In this document: positions 51,990 through 63,873 of the stretch, piece after piece
Layout: every line of letters starts with the position of its first letter
How positions within the stretch are numbered: position 1 is the stretch's first letter
Assembly: GCF_023073315.1 (NCBI RefSeq)
Contig: NZ_JADPJH010000014.1
Location: forward strand, 248,001-312,000
DNA length: 64,000 nt
Direction of reading: 5' to 3'
Origin: Bradyrhizobium sp. 1
Lineage (GTDB): Bacteria; Pseudomonadota; Alphaproteobacteria; Rhizobiales; Xanthobacteraceae
Position numbers and translations under genes: made by a program
Notes under the pieces: generated by a model
The model's database searches: none
Told to the model about the DNA's origin: nothing
The model's input: the letters and a program-made list of their open reading frames with translations, nothing else

Positions 51990-52559
51990 CTACTCGCCTT
52001 TCTTCTTGTCCTGAAGCGCCTTCAGCACCGCGAAAGGATGGTCCTCCGGGTCGGGGGCTATAACCTCCGCCTCGAACACAGTCCCCGGCTTCCGCGGGTA
52101 GGGATCGATCGCCAGGAACAGGGCATCGGTTGCGAGCCGGCCGAGGTCGATGATGCCATTGATAATGGCCTCCGGCGGGTCGGCGACCTCCGGCGGCTCC
52201 TCGCCGTCCCGGCCTTGCTCGATCAGGTCGGCCAGGCGCCGCACCTCGGCCTCGGGGGCGAATATCAGGTCCACCTCCTCCTCGATCTCATTCTCGATCG
52301 GATCGAGCGTGACCACGCAGGTCTGGCCGATCCGGGCACGGACCCGCCCCGTGACCTGGAGCCGGTTGCCCCTTTTCGGCACGATTTCGAAGTCGGCCTG
52401 GGCGGAAAGGACCTCGCGCAAGCCGGCGAGCTCGGCCATCGCCTGCCGCTCAGCGGCCGATGCCTCGAGCTTGCGATGCAGGCCGGTGTCGGGAATTTGC
52501 GCAACGATCACAGGGACCCGCCAGGGATCGGGCTTGGTTTCGGCGTTTGGTCGGCTCAT
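51990..52559 (-). CDS. DUF177 (YceD-like) protein
   Basis: This 189-residue YceD-type protein is usually encoded upstream of rpmF or plsX, with a role tied to 23S rRNA or lipid metabolism. Visible: VTGRVRARIGQTCVVTLDPIENEIEEEVDLIFAPE and LGRLATDALFLAIDPYPRKPG; the family's cysteine in QTCVVTLDP is present. It overlaps the CBP3-type gene at its start by four bases (ATGA). Confidence 0.87.
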   Translation of the reverse strand: MSRPNAETKPDPWRVPVIVAQIPDTGLHRKLEASAAERQAMAELAGLREVLSAQADFEIVPKRGNRLQVTGRVRARIGQTCVVTLDPIENEIEEEVDLIFAPEAEVRRLADLIEQGRDGEEPPEVADPPEAIINGIIDLGRLATDALFLAIDPYPRKPGTVFEAEVIAPDPEDHPFAVLKALQDKKKGE

Positions 52560-53119
52560 GGCGTGACATCCTCGGGAAGCGCCGGGGGAAATTTGAAGGA
52601 TGCGCACAGCAGCGCAACCTCATCGGTCCGGTCGAGATCGGCCTGCGTGGCTCGGGCGTAAGCCGCGAGCCGGTGTGCCTGGTCCATCCCGGCCCCATTC
52701 AAGATATTCTTGCAGATCGCCGACGCCAGCGCCTCGCCGCCGGCTTCCGTGGCCTGGTCGTAGGCTTGGTCGTAGGCTTGGACCCGGCCGTAAAAGGCTT
52801 CGCCGAAGGCCCGCATCCGCTTCGGCACTGTCTGGTCGCCGATCCCCATCTCGCGCAGATTGTCGTCCATGTCCTCGCAGAAGCGGTCGAACAGCGCCTG
52901 CGACAGCTCCGTGGCGCCCTGAACCGTGCGCAGGCGGCGCAGCAGCAGCCAGAGATGCAGCAGCAACAGGTCGAAACGCCCGTTAACCGTATCCGGGACG
53001 CCCAAGTCGCGGTAAAATATGGGTTCTCGCGCCTGCGTCACGATCATGCCATAGATGGCTTCAATGGTGCCGCCCGGGGCGAGCCGGGGTTTCCTGAAGT
53101 GATTGAACGGCCAAAGCAT
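52556..53119 (-). CDS. Ubiquinol-cytochrome c chaperone (CBP3/UbcC-like)
   Basis: This 187-residue helical protein of the CBP3 family assists assembly of cytochrome b in the bc1 complex. The segment AIYGMIVTQAREPIFYRDLGVPDTVNGRFDLLLLHLWLLLRRL and FDRFCEDMDDNLREMGIGDQTVPKRMRAFGEAFYGRVQAYD is diagnostic. It is divergent from bamE with a 98-base gap. Confidence 0.92.
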   Translation of the reverse strand: MLWPFNHFRKPRLAPGGTIEAIYGMIVTQAREPIFYRDLGVPDTVNGRFDLLLLHLWLLLRRLRTVQGATELSQALFDRFCEDMDDNLREMGIGDQTVPKRMRAFGEAFYGRVQAYDQAYDQATEAGGEALASAICKNILNGAGMDQAHRLAAYARATQADLDRTDEVALLCASFKFPPALPEDVTP

Positions 53120-53217
53120 TGTGGTTTCCGCAAGCGGGCGCGCGCGATTTGCATTCAGAGCCTCCGCCCGGTACTTCAGCGCCTCGCGCGACGCAAGGGG
53201 ACGGAATCAGTTCCGCT

Positions 53218-53703
53218 ATGACGATAACGATTAGGACCAGCCTGCGCGCCAACAAGCAGCGCGGCCTTTCTGCACGCTGGCGCGGCCTGCGCATGCTCGC
53301 GGCCGTGGCTCTGGTCGGCGGCGCCCTTGCGGGCTGCACCGGCGAGCAATTCCAGAAGGGCTACATCCTGCCGCCCGGCGCGCTGGAGCAGATTCCGATC
53401 GGCGCGAGCCAGGACCAGGTGCTGATCGTGATGGGCACGCCCTCCACGGTCGCGACCCTCGACGGTGAAGTGTTTTACTACATCTCGCAGCGCTCGGAGC
53501 GCGTGGTCGCCTTCATGAATCAAAAGGTGGTCGATCAGCGCGTCATCGCGGTCTACTTCGACAAGAACCGGCGCGTGCGCCGGCTTGCGAATTACGGCCT
53601 CCAGGACGGCAAGATCTTCGACTTCATCAGCCGGACCACGGCGACGTCGGGTCAGGAGATGAGCTACCTCGCGCCGTTGTTCAAGCTGCTCAGCTTTAAC
53701 TAA
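53218..53703 (+). CDS. bamE: Outer membrane assembly lipoprotein BamE (SmpA/OmlA)
   Basis: This 161-residue lipoprotein of the BAM complex has a long basic N terminus, a hydrophobic segment and lipobox ALAGC with Cys40, then the BamE core PPGALEQIPIGASQDQVLIVMGTPSTVATLDGEVFYYISQ and YFDKNRRVRRLANYGLQDGKIFDF. It helps to insert beta-barrels such as the porin encoded near 36 kb. It is monocistronic and divergent from the CBP3-type gene. Confidence 0.94.
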   Translation: MTITIRTSLRANKQRGLSARWRGLRMLAAVALVGGALAGCTGEQFQKGYILPPGALEQIPIGASQDQVLIVMGTPSTVATLDGEVFYYISQRSERVVAFMNQKVVDQRVIAVYFDKNRRVRRLANYGLQDGKIFDFISRTTATSGQEMSYLAPLFKLLSFN

Positions 53704-53820
53704 GCCTTCAGCCTGCGGCGTCGTGCCGCTCTCCGCGCTGCACTTCCCGTCGCGTACGACTTGCCGTTGCGCGCCGGGTTCCATACGCTCTCTGCAAAAC
53801 AAGAAGCAGGGAGTGGATTC

Positions 53821-54822
53821 GTGCCCAAAACTTTGTTGTCCCGCCGCCGCGTGCTCACCGGTGCTGCCGGCCTCTCCGCCGCAGCGATCCTGCCGCGATC
53901 GAGCCTCGCCGACTGGAAGCCCACCGAAAACGTCCGCGTCATCGTGCCGGCAGCCGCCGGCGGCTCGACCGACGTCATGGGCCGGCTGCTCGCCGCTCAC
54001 CTGCAAACCGCCTGGGGCCAGTCGGCCGTCGTGGAAAACCGCTCCGGCGGCGGCGGCACGATCGGCACGGCGGAGGTCGTCCGCTCAAAGCCTGACGGAC
54101 ACACCATCCTGATCGGCAATCCCGGGCCGAACGCGATCGCCTACAGCATCTTCAAGAACCTCACCTACAAGCCGGACCAGCTCCAGCCTGTCACCAACAT
54201 GATCCGGATCCCGAACATCGTGTCGGCGCATCCGAAGACCGGCATCAAATCGATCGCCGAGCTGATCGCCTATCTGAAGGCCAATCCGGACAAGCTCAGC
54301 TATGCCTCGTCCGGCGTCGGCCAGAGCCCTCACCTCACCGGCGCCTGGTTCCTGCAGCTCACCGGTCTGAAGATGACGCACATCCCGTTCCGCGGCGCCG
54401 GGCCTGCGCTCCAGGCCGCGCTCGCCGGCGACATCCAGATCCTGTTCGACAATCTCTATCCGAGCCTGCCGCAGGTTCAGAACGGTACCCTCACCGGCCT
54501 CTGCGTCACCACGACCGAACGCAGCGACCTCGCGAAGGACCTGCCGACCATGCGCGAGAGCGCGCCGGAGCTGGCGAACTTCGACGTCTCGTCATGGTTC
54601 TCCGTGTTCCTTCCCAAGGGCGCCCCCGACGGCGTGCTCGAGGCGCTCAATCTCCAGGTCAAGGCGATGCTGGAGCGCGACGACATGAAAAAACAGATCG
54701 TCGCCATGGGCGCCCGCGCCGACTACGGTACCCCGCAGCAGTTTGCCGACTTCGTGGACGCCGAGACGAAGAAGTTCGCCGGCATCATCCAGAAGGAAGG
54801 GCTGCAGATGGATGTGCAGTAG
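53821..54822 (+). CDS. Bug/TctC-type periplasmic substrate-binding protein
   Basis: About 333 residues. A twin-arginine-like signal (LLSRRRVLTGAAGLSAAAILPRSSLA) leads into VRVIVPAAAGGSTDVMGRLLAAHL, GGGGTIGTAEVVRSKPDGHTI, YASSGVGQSPHLTGAWFLQLTGL and PFRGAGPALQAALAGDI, all hallmarks of the Bug family that binds carboxylates. The usual tctAB membrane genes are not adjacent, as is common for Bug proteins. The GTG at 53821 after GGGAGTGG is the best start. Confidence 0.92.
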   Translation: MPKTLLSRRRVLTGAAGLSAAAILPRSSLADWKPTENVRVIVPAAAGGSTDVMGRLLAAHLQTAWGQSAVVENRSGGGGTIGTAEVVRSKPDGHTILIGNPGPNAIAYSIFKNLTYKPDQLQPVTNMIRIPNIVSAHPKTGIKSIAELIAYLKANPDKLSYASSGVGQSPHLTGAWFLQLTGLKMTHIPFRGAGPALQAALAGDIQILFDNLYPSLPQVQNGTLTGLCVTTTERSDLAKDLPTMRESAPELANFDVSSWFSVFLPKGAPDGVLEALNLQVKAMLERDDMKKQIVAMGARADYGTPQQFADFVDAETKKFAGIIQKEGLQMDVQ

Positions 54823-54908
54823 CGGCACGGCCACGATTCGTACGGCGGATTAGCGCAGCGTAATCCGCCGATTGCTGCGGTACCTAAGGTGGCGGGCGCT
54901 GCCCCTGA

Positions 54909-54940
54909 CAAAAAAAGCCCGCGGCTTTCGCCGCGGGGTT
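54909..54940 (-). terminator. Rho-independent terminator of hppA
   Basis: CCCGCGGC (54918-54925), TTTC, GCCGCGGG (54930-54937); on the minus strand a long T run follows. It lies 23 bases beyond the hppA stop. Confidence 0.9.
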
Positions 54941-54962
54941 ATCTTGAGCCTCTGCTCGCAAC

Positions 54963-57083
<2,121 letters not shown>

Positions 57084-57169
57084 GTGATTTTTTGCCTCAG
57101 ATCCTTGATGAACGTATCCCCGGCGCCTTTTGTTTTTCCGTCGTGCGGTGCGGCGCCTTTATGTTGAAC

Positions 57170-57200
57170 AGGGCCGCCCCTTGCCCGAAGGGGCGGCCCT
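57170..57200. repeat. Strong hairpin between thiL and hppA
   Basis: AGGGCCGCCCC (57170-57180), nine bases, GGGGCGGCCCT (57190-57200). No T tract follows in the thiL direction, so it may be a terminator of weak form, an hppA leader structure or a repeat. The rest of 57084-57321 holds no gene, but GGCGCCTTT occurs twice near 57125 and 57155. Confidence 0.45.
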
Positions 57201-57321
57201 AGTCGGTCACAAGCTTGCCAAAATCAAATTGAGGGTGCAACGCCGGATAAGGCCGAAAAAGCCGATCTCGGCAGGTATTTAGGCCAATCCGGCGAGCTCG
57301 GCCGCCGGTTTGGAGCAATTC

Positions 57322-58320
57322 CTAGAAATGGCTGTAGGACAGCCGCTTCAAGACCAGTTCCTGGCCCTGCCCATCCAGGAAGCGCGGCCGCTCATGGCCC
57401 GCGACGATCGTGCCGATGACCGTGACGGCCACACCTGCCGCCTGCCCCGCAGCAATCAGCGCATCGCTTTGCGCGGGCGGCACCGTGCACAGCACCTCGT
57501 AATCGTCGCCGCCGGCAAGCAGCGTCTCAACGCAAACGGCGTTGCGCGCAATCAGGCCTACCGCTACGGCCGAGAGGGGTATGCCCGCCGCATTGACGGT
57601 GGCCGAGACGCCGGACGCCGCACAGAGTTTCGTCAGGTCGCCGGCGAGCCCGTCGGAGACGTCCATCGCGGCCGTCGCTTGCTCGCGCACGGCCTGCGCC
57701 AGCACATTGCGCGGCTGCGGGATGCGATAACGCGAGACCAGAGTGTCCCTGGCAGCGGGATCGGACGCGAGCGCCGCGGCGGCCGTCCCGCCGGTGAGCA
57801 CATCGAGGCCGAGCGCGGCATCGCCGATCGTCCCCGTCACCAGGATAAGGTCGCCCGGCCGCGCGCCGGTGCGGCCAACCATCCGCCCCTTCGGCACGCG
57901 GCCGAAGGCGGTGATCGAGATCATCTGCGGTCCCGGCGTCGACACCGTGTCGCCGCCGAGCAGCGGGCATCCGAAGGTTTTTGCGTCCTCGCCCAGCGCA
58001 TCGGCGAACGGCCTGAGCCAGGCATCCTCCTTGCTGCGCAGTGCCAGCGTCAGCACGAAGCCGGCCGGCACGGCGCCCTTGGCGGCGAGATCGGACAGGT
58101 TCACCCGCAGCGCTTTTCGCGCGATGGTGTCGGGCGGGTCGGTGGCAAGATAATGCACGCCCTCGACGACGGCGTCGGTGGTGACGACAATGTCGTCGCC
58201 GGACGAGGACAGCACCGCGGCGTCATCGACCAGCCCGAACGCACCGGGATCGGTCGCCAGCGGCTTGAAATAGCGCGCGATGAGGGAGTCTTCGGCGGAG
58301 GGACTGTGCGGGTTTGCCAT
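57322..58320 (-). CDS. thiL: Thiamine-monophosphate kinase
   Basis: ThiL phosphorylates thiamine monophosphate to the active pyrophosphate form. The 332-residue protein has AVLSSSGDDIVVTTDAVVEGVHY with the metal-binding aspartates, DLAAKGAVPAGFVLTLAL, LLGGDTVSTPGP and DVSDGLAGDLTKLCAASG, then the C-terminal AGGDDYEVLCTVPP. All catalytic-site motifs are present. It lies downstream of nusB on the same strand, separated by a palindromic repeat. Confidence 0.96.
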   Translation of the reverse strand: MANPHSPSAEDSLIARYFKPLATDPGAFGLVDDAAVLSSSGDDIVVTTDAVVEGVHYLATDPPDTIARKALRVNLSDLAAKGAVPAGFVLTLALRSKEDAWLRPFADALGEDAKTFGCPLLGGDTVSTPGPQMISITAFGRVPKGRMVGRTGARPGDLILVTGTIGDAALGLDVLTGGTAAAALASDPAARDTLVSRYRIPQPRNVLAQAVREQATAAMDVSDGLAGDLTKLCAASGVSATVNAAGIPLSAVAVGLIARNAVCVETLLAGGDDYEVLCTVPPAQSDALIAAGQAAGVAVTVIGTIVAGHERPRFLDGQGQELVLKRLSYSHF

Positions 58321-58333
58321 TCAGCCACACCCA

Positions 58334-58444
58334 CCGCTGTCATCGCCCGGCTTGACCGGGCGATCCAGTACGCCGCGCCGCCCCTGCTCAAGCACAACCG
58401 CCGCGGCGTACTGGATCACCCGCCTTCGCGGGTGATGACGGCGG
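58334..58444. repeat. Bradyrhizobial-type palindromic repeat (family A, copy 2)
   Basis: Left arm 58334-58370 is identical to the left arm at 22445-22480. The right arm (58409-58444) contains TACTGGAT and a CACCCGCCTTCGCGGGTG hairpin. It separates nusB from thiL. Confidence 0.8.
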
Positions 58445-58490
58445 AATATGAGGCAGCCGCATCGCATCACTTCACCGCCCTCGCGGACAT

Positions 58491-58985
58491 CTACCCCCGC
58501 CCGAACTCGTCACCGCGAAACTGGCGGCCGATCTGGTCGAGCACGGCGTTGACCATGCCGGTCTCCTCGCGATCGACGAAGGCATTGGCGACGTCGACAT
58601 ATTCGGAGACCACCACGCGGCCCGGCACGTCCTTGCGATGCTCCAACTCGTAGGCCCCTGCCCGCAGCACGGCGCGCAGGATCGCCTCGATCCGCTTCAA
58701 CGGCCAGCCCTTCGACAGCGCCTCGTCGATCAGCGGATCGAGCTTCTTCTGGTCGCGCACGACGCCGGAGACGACGTCGCGGAAGAACGCCGCTTCCGCC
58801 GGCAGATACGTGTCGCCCTCGACCTCGTTGCCGAGCCAATGGCTCTCGAACTCAGCAAAGATGTCGTTGATGCCGGCACCGGCGATGTCCATCTGGTACA
58901 GCGCCTGCACAGCTGCGAGCCGCGCCGCACCGCGCCGGTTCGCTTTCTTCTCCGCAGGTCCCGCCGGTTTCTTGGTGTCAGCCAT
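58491..58985 (-). CDS. nusB: Transcription antitermination factor NusB
   Basis: A 164-residue NusB with an alphaproteobacterial basic N-terminal extension (KKPAGPAEKKANRRGAARLAAVQALYQMD) that continues into the conserved helical bundle; KRIEAILRAVLRAGAYELEHRKDVPGRVVVSEYVDVANAFVDRE is the signature. It forms the rRNA antitermination complex with NusE at boxA. It follows ribH with a three-base gap. Confidence 0.95.
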   Translation of the reverse strand: MADTKKPAGPAEKKANRRGAARLAAVQALYQMDIAGAGINDIFAEFESHWLGNEVEGDTYLPAEAAFFRDVVSGVVRDQKKLDPLIDEALSKGWPLKRIEAILRAVLRAGAYELEHRKDVPGRVVVSEYVDVANAFVDREETGMVNAVLDQIGRQFRGDEFGRG

Positions 58986-58988
58986 GGC

Positions 58989-59480
58989 TCAGGCCCGCGC
59001 CAGGCGGCGTTTGATGCGCAGCATAGCGATCGCGGCACGCGCGGCGTCGCCGCCCTTGTTCAGCTCGCTGGCGCGCGCCCGCGCCCAGGCCTGATCTTCG
59101 TTGTTGACGGTGAGGATGCCGTTGCCGAGCGGCAGCTTTCGCGCCACCGCGAGGTCCATCAGCGCGCGCGAGGATTCCTGCGAGACGATCTCGAAATGGA
59201 TGGTGTCGCCGCGGATCACGCAACCGAGCGCAATCGCCGCGTCATAGGGCTTGCCGTTGGCCGCCGCGGCATCGATCGCGATGGCGACCGCCGCCGGGAT
59301 TTCCAGCGCGCCGGGAACCGTGATGACGTCATGCGCCAGGCCGGCCGCCTTCAGCTCAGTCACCGCGCCGTCCAGAAGCGCGTCCTGGAGGTCGTCATAG
59401 AACCGCGCCTCGACAATCAGCGCCCGCGCGCCGGAAATGTCGGTCTGGTCCTTCAGGGGTGCGCGCCGCGCGTCTGCCAT
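58989..59480 (-). CDS. ribH: 6,7-dimethyl-8-ribityllumazine synthase
   Basis: RibH condenses the ribityl-aminopyrimidine with a dihydroxybutanone phosphate to give lumazine. The 163-residue protein contains [70 protein letters not shown] and [17 protein letters not shown]. The His in RGDTIHFEI is at the active site. It lies between ribE and nusB. Confidence 0.96.
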   Translation of the reverse strand: MADARRAPLKDQTDISGARALIVEARFYDDLQDALLDGAVTELKAAGLAHDVITVPGALEIPAAVAIAIDAAAANGKPYDAAIALGCVIRGDTIHFEIVSQESSRALMDLAVARKLPLGNGILTVNNEDQAWARARASELNKGGDAARAAIAMLRIKRRLARA

Positions 59481-59554
59481 CGTCTAAATCCGTCTATTCT
59501 GGGTCGGCCGTTATGTAGTCGCCGCGAGCCGGCAAGCCAAGTTCAAAGAGGCCG

Positions 59555-60163
59555 TCACTTCATTTCCGTCAGCCGCGCCGCGTAGCGGGCCATCAGATCG
59601 ACCTCGATATTAACCTCGGCGCCCGTCTTCCAGCCGCCGATCGTCGTGACATCAAGCGTATGCGGGATGATCAGGACCGAAAAGATCACGTCCGTCACCG
59701 TATTAACCGTCAATGAGACGCCGTCGAGCGTGATCGAGCCCTTGGTGGCGATGAAACGCGCCAGCTCCCGCGTGGTCGAGAGTTCGAACCGCGCCATGTC
59801 AGGCAGGTCCTCGCGGCTGACGATAGTGGCGATACCGTCGGCATGGCCGGCGACGATATGGCCGCCGAGCTCATCGCCGATCTTCAGCGCACGCTCGAGG
59901 TTGAGCTTCGTGCCAAGCTTCCAGTGCTTTGCCGTCGTCAGCGCGAGCGTTTCGGCCGCGGCATCGACATCGAACCAGGTTTTGCTGCCCGCGACGCCGG
60001 ACGCGACCACTGTCAGGCAGACGCCGTTGCAGGCGATCGAGGCGCCATCGGCGATGGTGGTCTGGTCATAGCGGCAGGCGATGCGCAGCCGGTGCAACTG
60101 GCCCTGCGCCGTCGGCGTGAAGCCGACGATCTCGCCGATATCGGTGACAATGCCGGTGAACAT
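59555..60163 (-). CDS. ribE: Riboflavin synthase alpha subunit
   Basis: This 202-residue enzyme dismutates two lumazines to riboflavin. It begins MFTGIVTDIGEIVGF and shows the expected internal two-fold repeat: SIACNGVCLTVV in the first half and GSITLDGVSLTVNTV in the second, plus GDELGGHIVAGHADGIA. The chosen ATG is one base after the ribD stop; an upstream frame is not coding. Confidence 0.96.
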   Translation of the reverse strand: MFTGIVTDIGEIVGFTPTAQGQLHRLRIACRYDQTTIADGASIACNGVCLTVVASGVAGSKTWFDVDAAAETLALTTAKHWKLGTKLNLERALKIGDELGGHIVAGHADGIATIVSREDLPDMARFELSTTRELARFIATKGSITLDGVSLTVNTVTDVIFSVLIIPHTLDVTTIGGWKTGAEVNIEVDLMARYAARLTEMK

Positions 60164-60164
60164 G

Positions 60165-61313
60165 TTAAGCGCGCTCGTATATGGTGAGAGTATCCCTGTC
60201 GAATGTCTCGCTAGCATGAACCTTATAGGCCTGCGACTGCGTGATTTTCGACAGGGGTATTGCATCGAGCGCATCGACGCCACCGGCGCCCACCTCTTCC
60301 GCGCCGCGGAACAGCCAGATCTCGTCGGCGAGGTCGGCCGCCACGAACGAAGCCGCAACGCGGCTGCCGCCCTCGACCATCAGCCGTGAGATGCCCTTCC
60401 CAGCCAGTGCATGCAGCACGGCTGGAAGATCGAGCCCGGATGCACTTCCCGGCGGCATGCGCAACATTTGCGCACCGGCGGCACCAAGCCGCGTGGCGGT
60501 CGCGGCCTCGGCGAGCTCAGAACTCACCACCCAAAGCGGAGTCTCGCGCGCGGTGCGGACGAGTTGGCTCGATGCGGGGATGCGCAGGCTCTGGTCGAGC
60601 ACGACGCGCACGGGAGAACGCGCTTCCATGCCCGGCAGGCGGCAGTTCAGTTGCGGATCGTCCGCCAGCACCGTGCCGATCCCGACCATGATGGCATCGA
60701 TCGAGGCGCGCAGGAGATGCACGCGATTGCGCACGGCCTCGCCGGTGATCGCGAGTGGCTTGCCTCCGGCAGCGCCGATCTTGCCGTCGGGCGAGACCGC
60801 GAGTTTCAGGATCACATGCGGACGCTTGTCCCTGATGCGGCGAAAATGCCCGGCATGGTCGAAGGCGGCTTCTGCTGCGCACAGACCCACATCCACCGTG
60901 ATGCCGGCGGCGCGCAGACGCGCAAGGCCCTGGCCTGCGACGTCCGGATTGGGATCCTCTATCGCGGCGACCACGCGCGTGATGCCGGCAGCGATCACCG
61001 CGTCGGCGCAAGGCGGCGACTTGCCGAAATGCGAGCAAGGCTCGAGCGTGACGTAGAGCGTCGCGCCGCGCGCCGCCTCGCCTGCCCGCCGCAGCGCTTC
61101 AGGCTCACCATGCGGGCGCCCGCCGGGCTGCGTCCAGCCGCGGCCGACGATCACGCCATCCTTGACGATGACTGCGCCCACCGACGGATTGGGCCAGGTC
61201 CGCCCCTGTCCGCGCCGGCCAAGCGCAAGCGCCAGCTGCATGAAGCGGCGATCGGAATCCTTGGTCTCGCGGATTTTCTGGGCGAACTGATCTTCCAGGA
61301 TGCGGAAGATCAT
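60165..61313 (-). CDS. ribD: Bifunctional riboflavin biosynthesis protein RibD
   Basis: This 382-residue enzyme deaminates and then reduces the pyrimidine intermediate of riboflavin synthesis. The N-terminal deaminase has [11 protein letters not shown], the zinc motif [23 protein letters not shown] (about 75-100) and an N-terminal extension; the C-terminal reductase starts at about 165 ([18 protein letters not shown]) and includes [19 protein letters not shown]. It overlaps nrdR by four bases and precedes ribE by one base. Confidence 0.96.
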   Translation of the reverse strand: MIFRILEDQFAQKIRETKDSDRRFMQLALALGRRGQGRTWPNPSVGAVIVKDGVIVGRGWTQPGGRPHGEPEALRRAGEAARGATLYVTLEPCSHFGKSPPCADAVIAAGITRVVAAIEDPNPDVAGQGLARLRAAGITVDVGLCAAEAAFDHAGHFRRIRDKRPHVILKLAVSPDGKIGAAGGKPLAITGEAVRNRVHLLRASIDAIMVGIGTVLADDPQLNCRLPGMEARSPVRVVLDQSLRIPASSQLVRTARETPLWVVSSELAEAATATRLGAAGAQMLRMPPGSASGLDLPAVLHALAGKGISRLMVEGGSRVAASFVAADLADEIWLFRGAEEVGAGGVDALDAIPLSKITQSQAYKVHASETFDRDTLTIYERA

Positions 61314-61792
61314 TTGCGTACCGTTGTAAGCCGCGCTTCCTCCTCACCGGAGAGCTCGCCGAGCACGTCGGCGAAATCCTTGGCCTCGCGGAAATTGCGG
61401 TAGACCGAGGCGAAGCGCACATAGGCGACGTCGTCGAGCGTGCGCAGATGCTCCATCACGGTCTCGCCGATCACCTCGGAGGAGATCTCGGCTTCGCCGC
61501 CGGTCTCGAGCTCACGCACGATGGTGGAGACCATCTTCTCCACCCGCTCCGGCTCGACCTGGCGCTTGCGCAAGGAGATCGACACCGAGCGCATCAGCTT
61601 GTCGCGGTCGAACGGCACGCGGCGGCCGTTGCGCTTAATCACGGTGAGCTCGCGCAGCTGCACGCGCTCGAAAGTGGTGAAGCGGAAATTGCAGGCGACG
61701 CACACGCGCCGCCTGCGGATGACGGCAGAATCCTCGGTCGGACGCGAGTCCTTTACCTGCGTATCGAGACTGTTGCAGTTCGGGCAGCGCAT
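61310..61792 (-). CDS. nrdR: Transcriptional repressor NrdR
   Basis: The ATP-cone repressor of ribonucleotide reductase genes. The 160-residue protein has the zinc ribbon [17 protein letters not shown] with [14 protein letters not shown], then an ATP-cone ([38 protein letters not shown]). The position before ribD and after glyA is the normal alphaproteobacterial order. No NrdR box is seen in this window. Confidence 0.97.
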   Translation of the reverse strand: MRCPNCNSLDTQVKDSRPTEDSAVIRRRRVCVACNFRFTTFERVQLRELTVIKRNGRRVPFDRDKLMRSVSISLRKRQVEPERVEKMVSTIVRELETGGEAEISSEVIGETVMEHLRTLDDVAYVRFASVYRNFREAKDFADVLGELSGEEEARLTTVRK

Positions 61793-61821
61793 CCGTTTAC
61801 CTTGACCAGTTTTGCTGGGCC

Positions 61822-63120
61822 TTACTGATAGATCGGGAACCGATCGGTGAGCGCCTTGACCCGTTCCTTGATCGCGGCTTCCACCAGCGGCGCCTTGCCG
61901 TCGTCGGATTGCGCGATCGCGTTCAGGACCTCGGCGATCATGCCGCCGACCTGCTGGAATTCAGCCACGCCGAAGCCGCGGGTGGTCGCCGCCGGCGTGC
62001 CCAGACGAATACCGGAGGTGACGAACGGCGACTCGGGGTCGAAGGGAATGCCGTTCTTGTTACAGGTGATGGCGGCGCGGACCAGCGCCTTCTCCGAGGC
62101 GTTCCCCTTCAGGCCCTTCGGCCGGAGGTCAACCAGCATCAGATGGTTATCGGTGCCGCTGGAGACAATGTCGAACCCGTGGCTCTTCATCGCCTCAGCC
62201 AGCGCCTTGGCGTTCTCGACCACGTTCCTGGCATAGACCTTGAAGTCCGGCCGCAGCGCCTCGCCGAAGGCGACCGCCTTCGCCGCGATCACATGCATCA
62301 GGGGGCCACCCTGCAGGCCCGGGAAGATCGCCGAGTTGAACTTCTTGGTCAGCGCCTCGTCATTCCACAGCATCAGGCCACCGCGCGGACCGCGCAGCGA
62401 CTTGTGGGTCGTGGTCGTGGTGATGTGGGCATGCGGTACGGGCGAAGCATGCACGCCGCCGGCAACGAGGCCCGCAAAGTGCGCCATGTCGACCAGAAGA
62501 TACGCACCAACGCTGTCCGCAATCTCGCGAAAACGCTTGAAATCCCAGGCGCGCGAATAGGCCGAGCCGCCGGCGACGATCAGCTTCGGCTTGACCTCCT
62601 CGGCCTGCTTGGCGACCGCGTCCATGTCGATGATCTGGTCCTCGCGGCGCACGGTGTAGTGCGCGGCCTTGAACCACTTGCCGCTCATGTTGACGGGCGA
62701 GCCGTGGGTGAGATGGCCGCCGGCCGCAAGGTCGAGGCCCATGAAGGTGTCGCCGGGCTGGAGCAGCGCCAGAAACACCGCCTGGTTCATCTGGCTGCCG
62801 GAGTTCGGCTGCACGTTGGCGAATTTGGCGCCGAACAGCTTCTTGGCGCGATCGATCGCGAGGTTCTCGGCGACGTCGACCCACTCACAACCGCCGTAAT
62901 AGCGCGCGCCCGGATAACCCTCTGCGTACTTATTCGTCATCACCGAACCCTGCGCTTCCAGCACGGCCCGGCTGACGATGTTCTCGGAGGCGATCAGCTC
63001 GACCTCATGGCGCTGCCGGCCGAGCTCGCCCTTGATGGCGGCGGCGATTTCCGGGTCGGCCTGCTCGAGCGAAGCGCTGAAAAACGAATCGGGCGCGGAG
63101 GCGGTTTTGGCTGATGTCAT
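61822..63120 (-). CDS. glyA: Serine hydroxymethyltransferase
   Basis: GlyA interconverts serine and glycine with tetrahydrofolate. The 432-residue PLP enzyme contains [58 protein letters not shown], and the PLP-lysine motif [17 protein letters not shown]. The 257-base upstream region has no recognised riboswitch. It heads the glyA-nrdR-ribD cluster. Confidence 0.97.
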   Translation of the reverse strand: MTSAKTASAPDSFFSASLEQADPEIAAAIKGELGRQRHEVELIASENIVSRAVLEAQGSVMTNKYAEGYPGARYYGGCEWVDVAENLAIDRAKKLFGAKFANVQPNSGSQMNQAVFLALLQPGDTFMGLDLAAGGHLTHGSPVNMSGKWFKAAHYTVRREDQIIDMDAVAKQAEEVKPKLIVAGGSAYSRAWDFKRFREIADSVGAYLLVDMAHFAGLVAGGVHASPVPHAHITTTTTHKSLRGPRGGLMLWNDEALTKKFNSAIFPGLQGGPLMHVIAAKAVAFGEALRPDFKVYARNVVENAKALAEAMKSHGFDIVSSGTDNHLMLVDLRPKGLKGNASEKALVRAAITCNKNGIPFDPESPFVTSGIRLGTPAATTRGFGVAEFQQVGGMIAEVLNAIAQSDDGKAPLVEAAIKERVKALTDRFPIYQ

Positions 63121-63328
63121 CTTGCGAATATCTCCACCGCCGCAGCCTTGTGGCGGGCTACGGGCGGGTCTGGTGTGGCGATCGGAAGCACGCGCGATCT
63201 ACCACATCACCCGTCCCCGGCCAAGGGTTTGCGGGTCGGGCCTGATATTTATGCAAGATATGGTGGGGGATTGGCGGAATTGGCTTGAGGACGGTTCTCA
63301 GGAACCGCCCCGATCAGATTGTCGCTAA

Positions 63329-63347
63329 AGGGTCCGCTTTGGACCCT
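63329..63347 (-). terminator. Short hairpin after the small hypothetical gene
   Basis: AGGGTCC, GCTTT, GGACCCT. It lies 30 bases past the stop of the 63378-63599 gene; only TTTAGC follows on that strand, so termination is uncertain. Confidence 0.5.
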
Positions 63348-63377
63348 AAACGGCCGCCCCGAGGCAGCCGATATCCC

Positions 63378-63599
63378 TTACAGCCCGGTATACCCCGCCT
63401 TCACGGGATCGACGCTGCCGTCCAGTTGACGCAGATAGGTCAGGCCGCACACCGTCAACCTGTGGGTGTCCTTTTCGCCAGCTTCCATCAAGGTATTAAG
63501 GTAGTTCGTCACCTTGGCCCGCGCCTCTGCGCTCGCCGCGGATGTGCGGTTGGCGAGCAGGTCATAGGTCTGCATGATGCGGTCGATGGCGGCTTCCAT
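63378..63599 (-). CDS. Small helical protein, unknown function
   Basis: A 73-residue protein (MEAAIDRIMQTYDLLANRTS, then ARAKVTNYLNTLMEAGEKDTHRLTVCGLTYLRQLDG) of predicted helical, cytoplasmic type. GAGGGT lies before the ATG at 63599, so this start is preferred over an in-frame TTG 15 codons upstream that would overlap the previous gene. It lies 37 bases after the 78-residue gene; the two look like a coexpressed pair. No family recognised. Confidence 0.65.
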   Translation of the reverse strand: MEAAIDRIMQTYDLLANRTSAASAEARAKVTNYLNTLMEAGEKDTHRLTVCGLTYLRQLDGSVDPVKAGYTGL

Positions 63600-63636
63600 G
63601 GCACCCTCTGGTTTTTCCGGATTTGCGGAGTTCTGA

Positions 63637-63873
63637 TCAGGCAACCGCGCGAGCCTCGGACTGCGCCTCGAAGCGGGCGATGGCCTTGTTGGCGAGCCTG
63701 ATCTTGTTGAATTCGCCGTGCTGGAGCAGTTTTATGATGATCTCGAGCAGGCGTTCGTTGGTGACGAGCGTGTCGGGGATCGCGCCGGAGCGGCGGAGGT
63801 AATTCGCGGCGATCGCATACGCATCGCTCACGAGTTCGACGTTCCCTGCCTGAAGCCCGCGCTCGACCAGCAT
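63637..63873 (-). CDS. Small helical protein, unknown function
   Basis: A 78-residue protein, MLVERGLQAGNVELVSDAYA, followed by ANYLRRSGAIPDTLVTNERLLEIIIKLLQHGEFNKIRLANKAIARFEAQ. GGAGG lies seven bases before the ATG. The NKIRLANKAIARFE tail is basic and helical. It is the first gene of a pair with the 73-residue gene downstream. I cannot assign a family; conservation in related rhizobia is expected but not checked. Confidence 0.65.
   Translation of the reverse strand: MLVERGLQAGNVELVSDAYAIAANYLRRSGAIPDTLVTNERLLEIIIKLLQHGEFNKIRLANKAIARFEAQSEARAVA

Noticed and set aside
63121..63377. Glycine or folate riboswitch before glyA
   Set aside because: No tandem aptamer or folate-type conserved core could be recognised; only a short hairpin and an inverted GGTTC/GAACC repeat are present.
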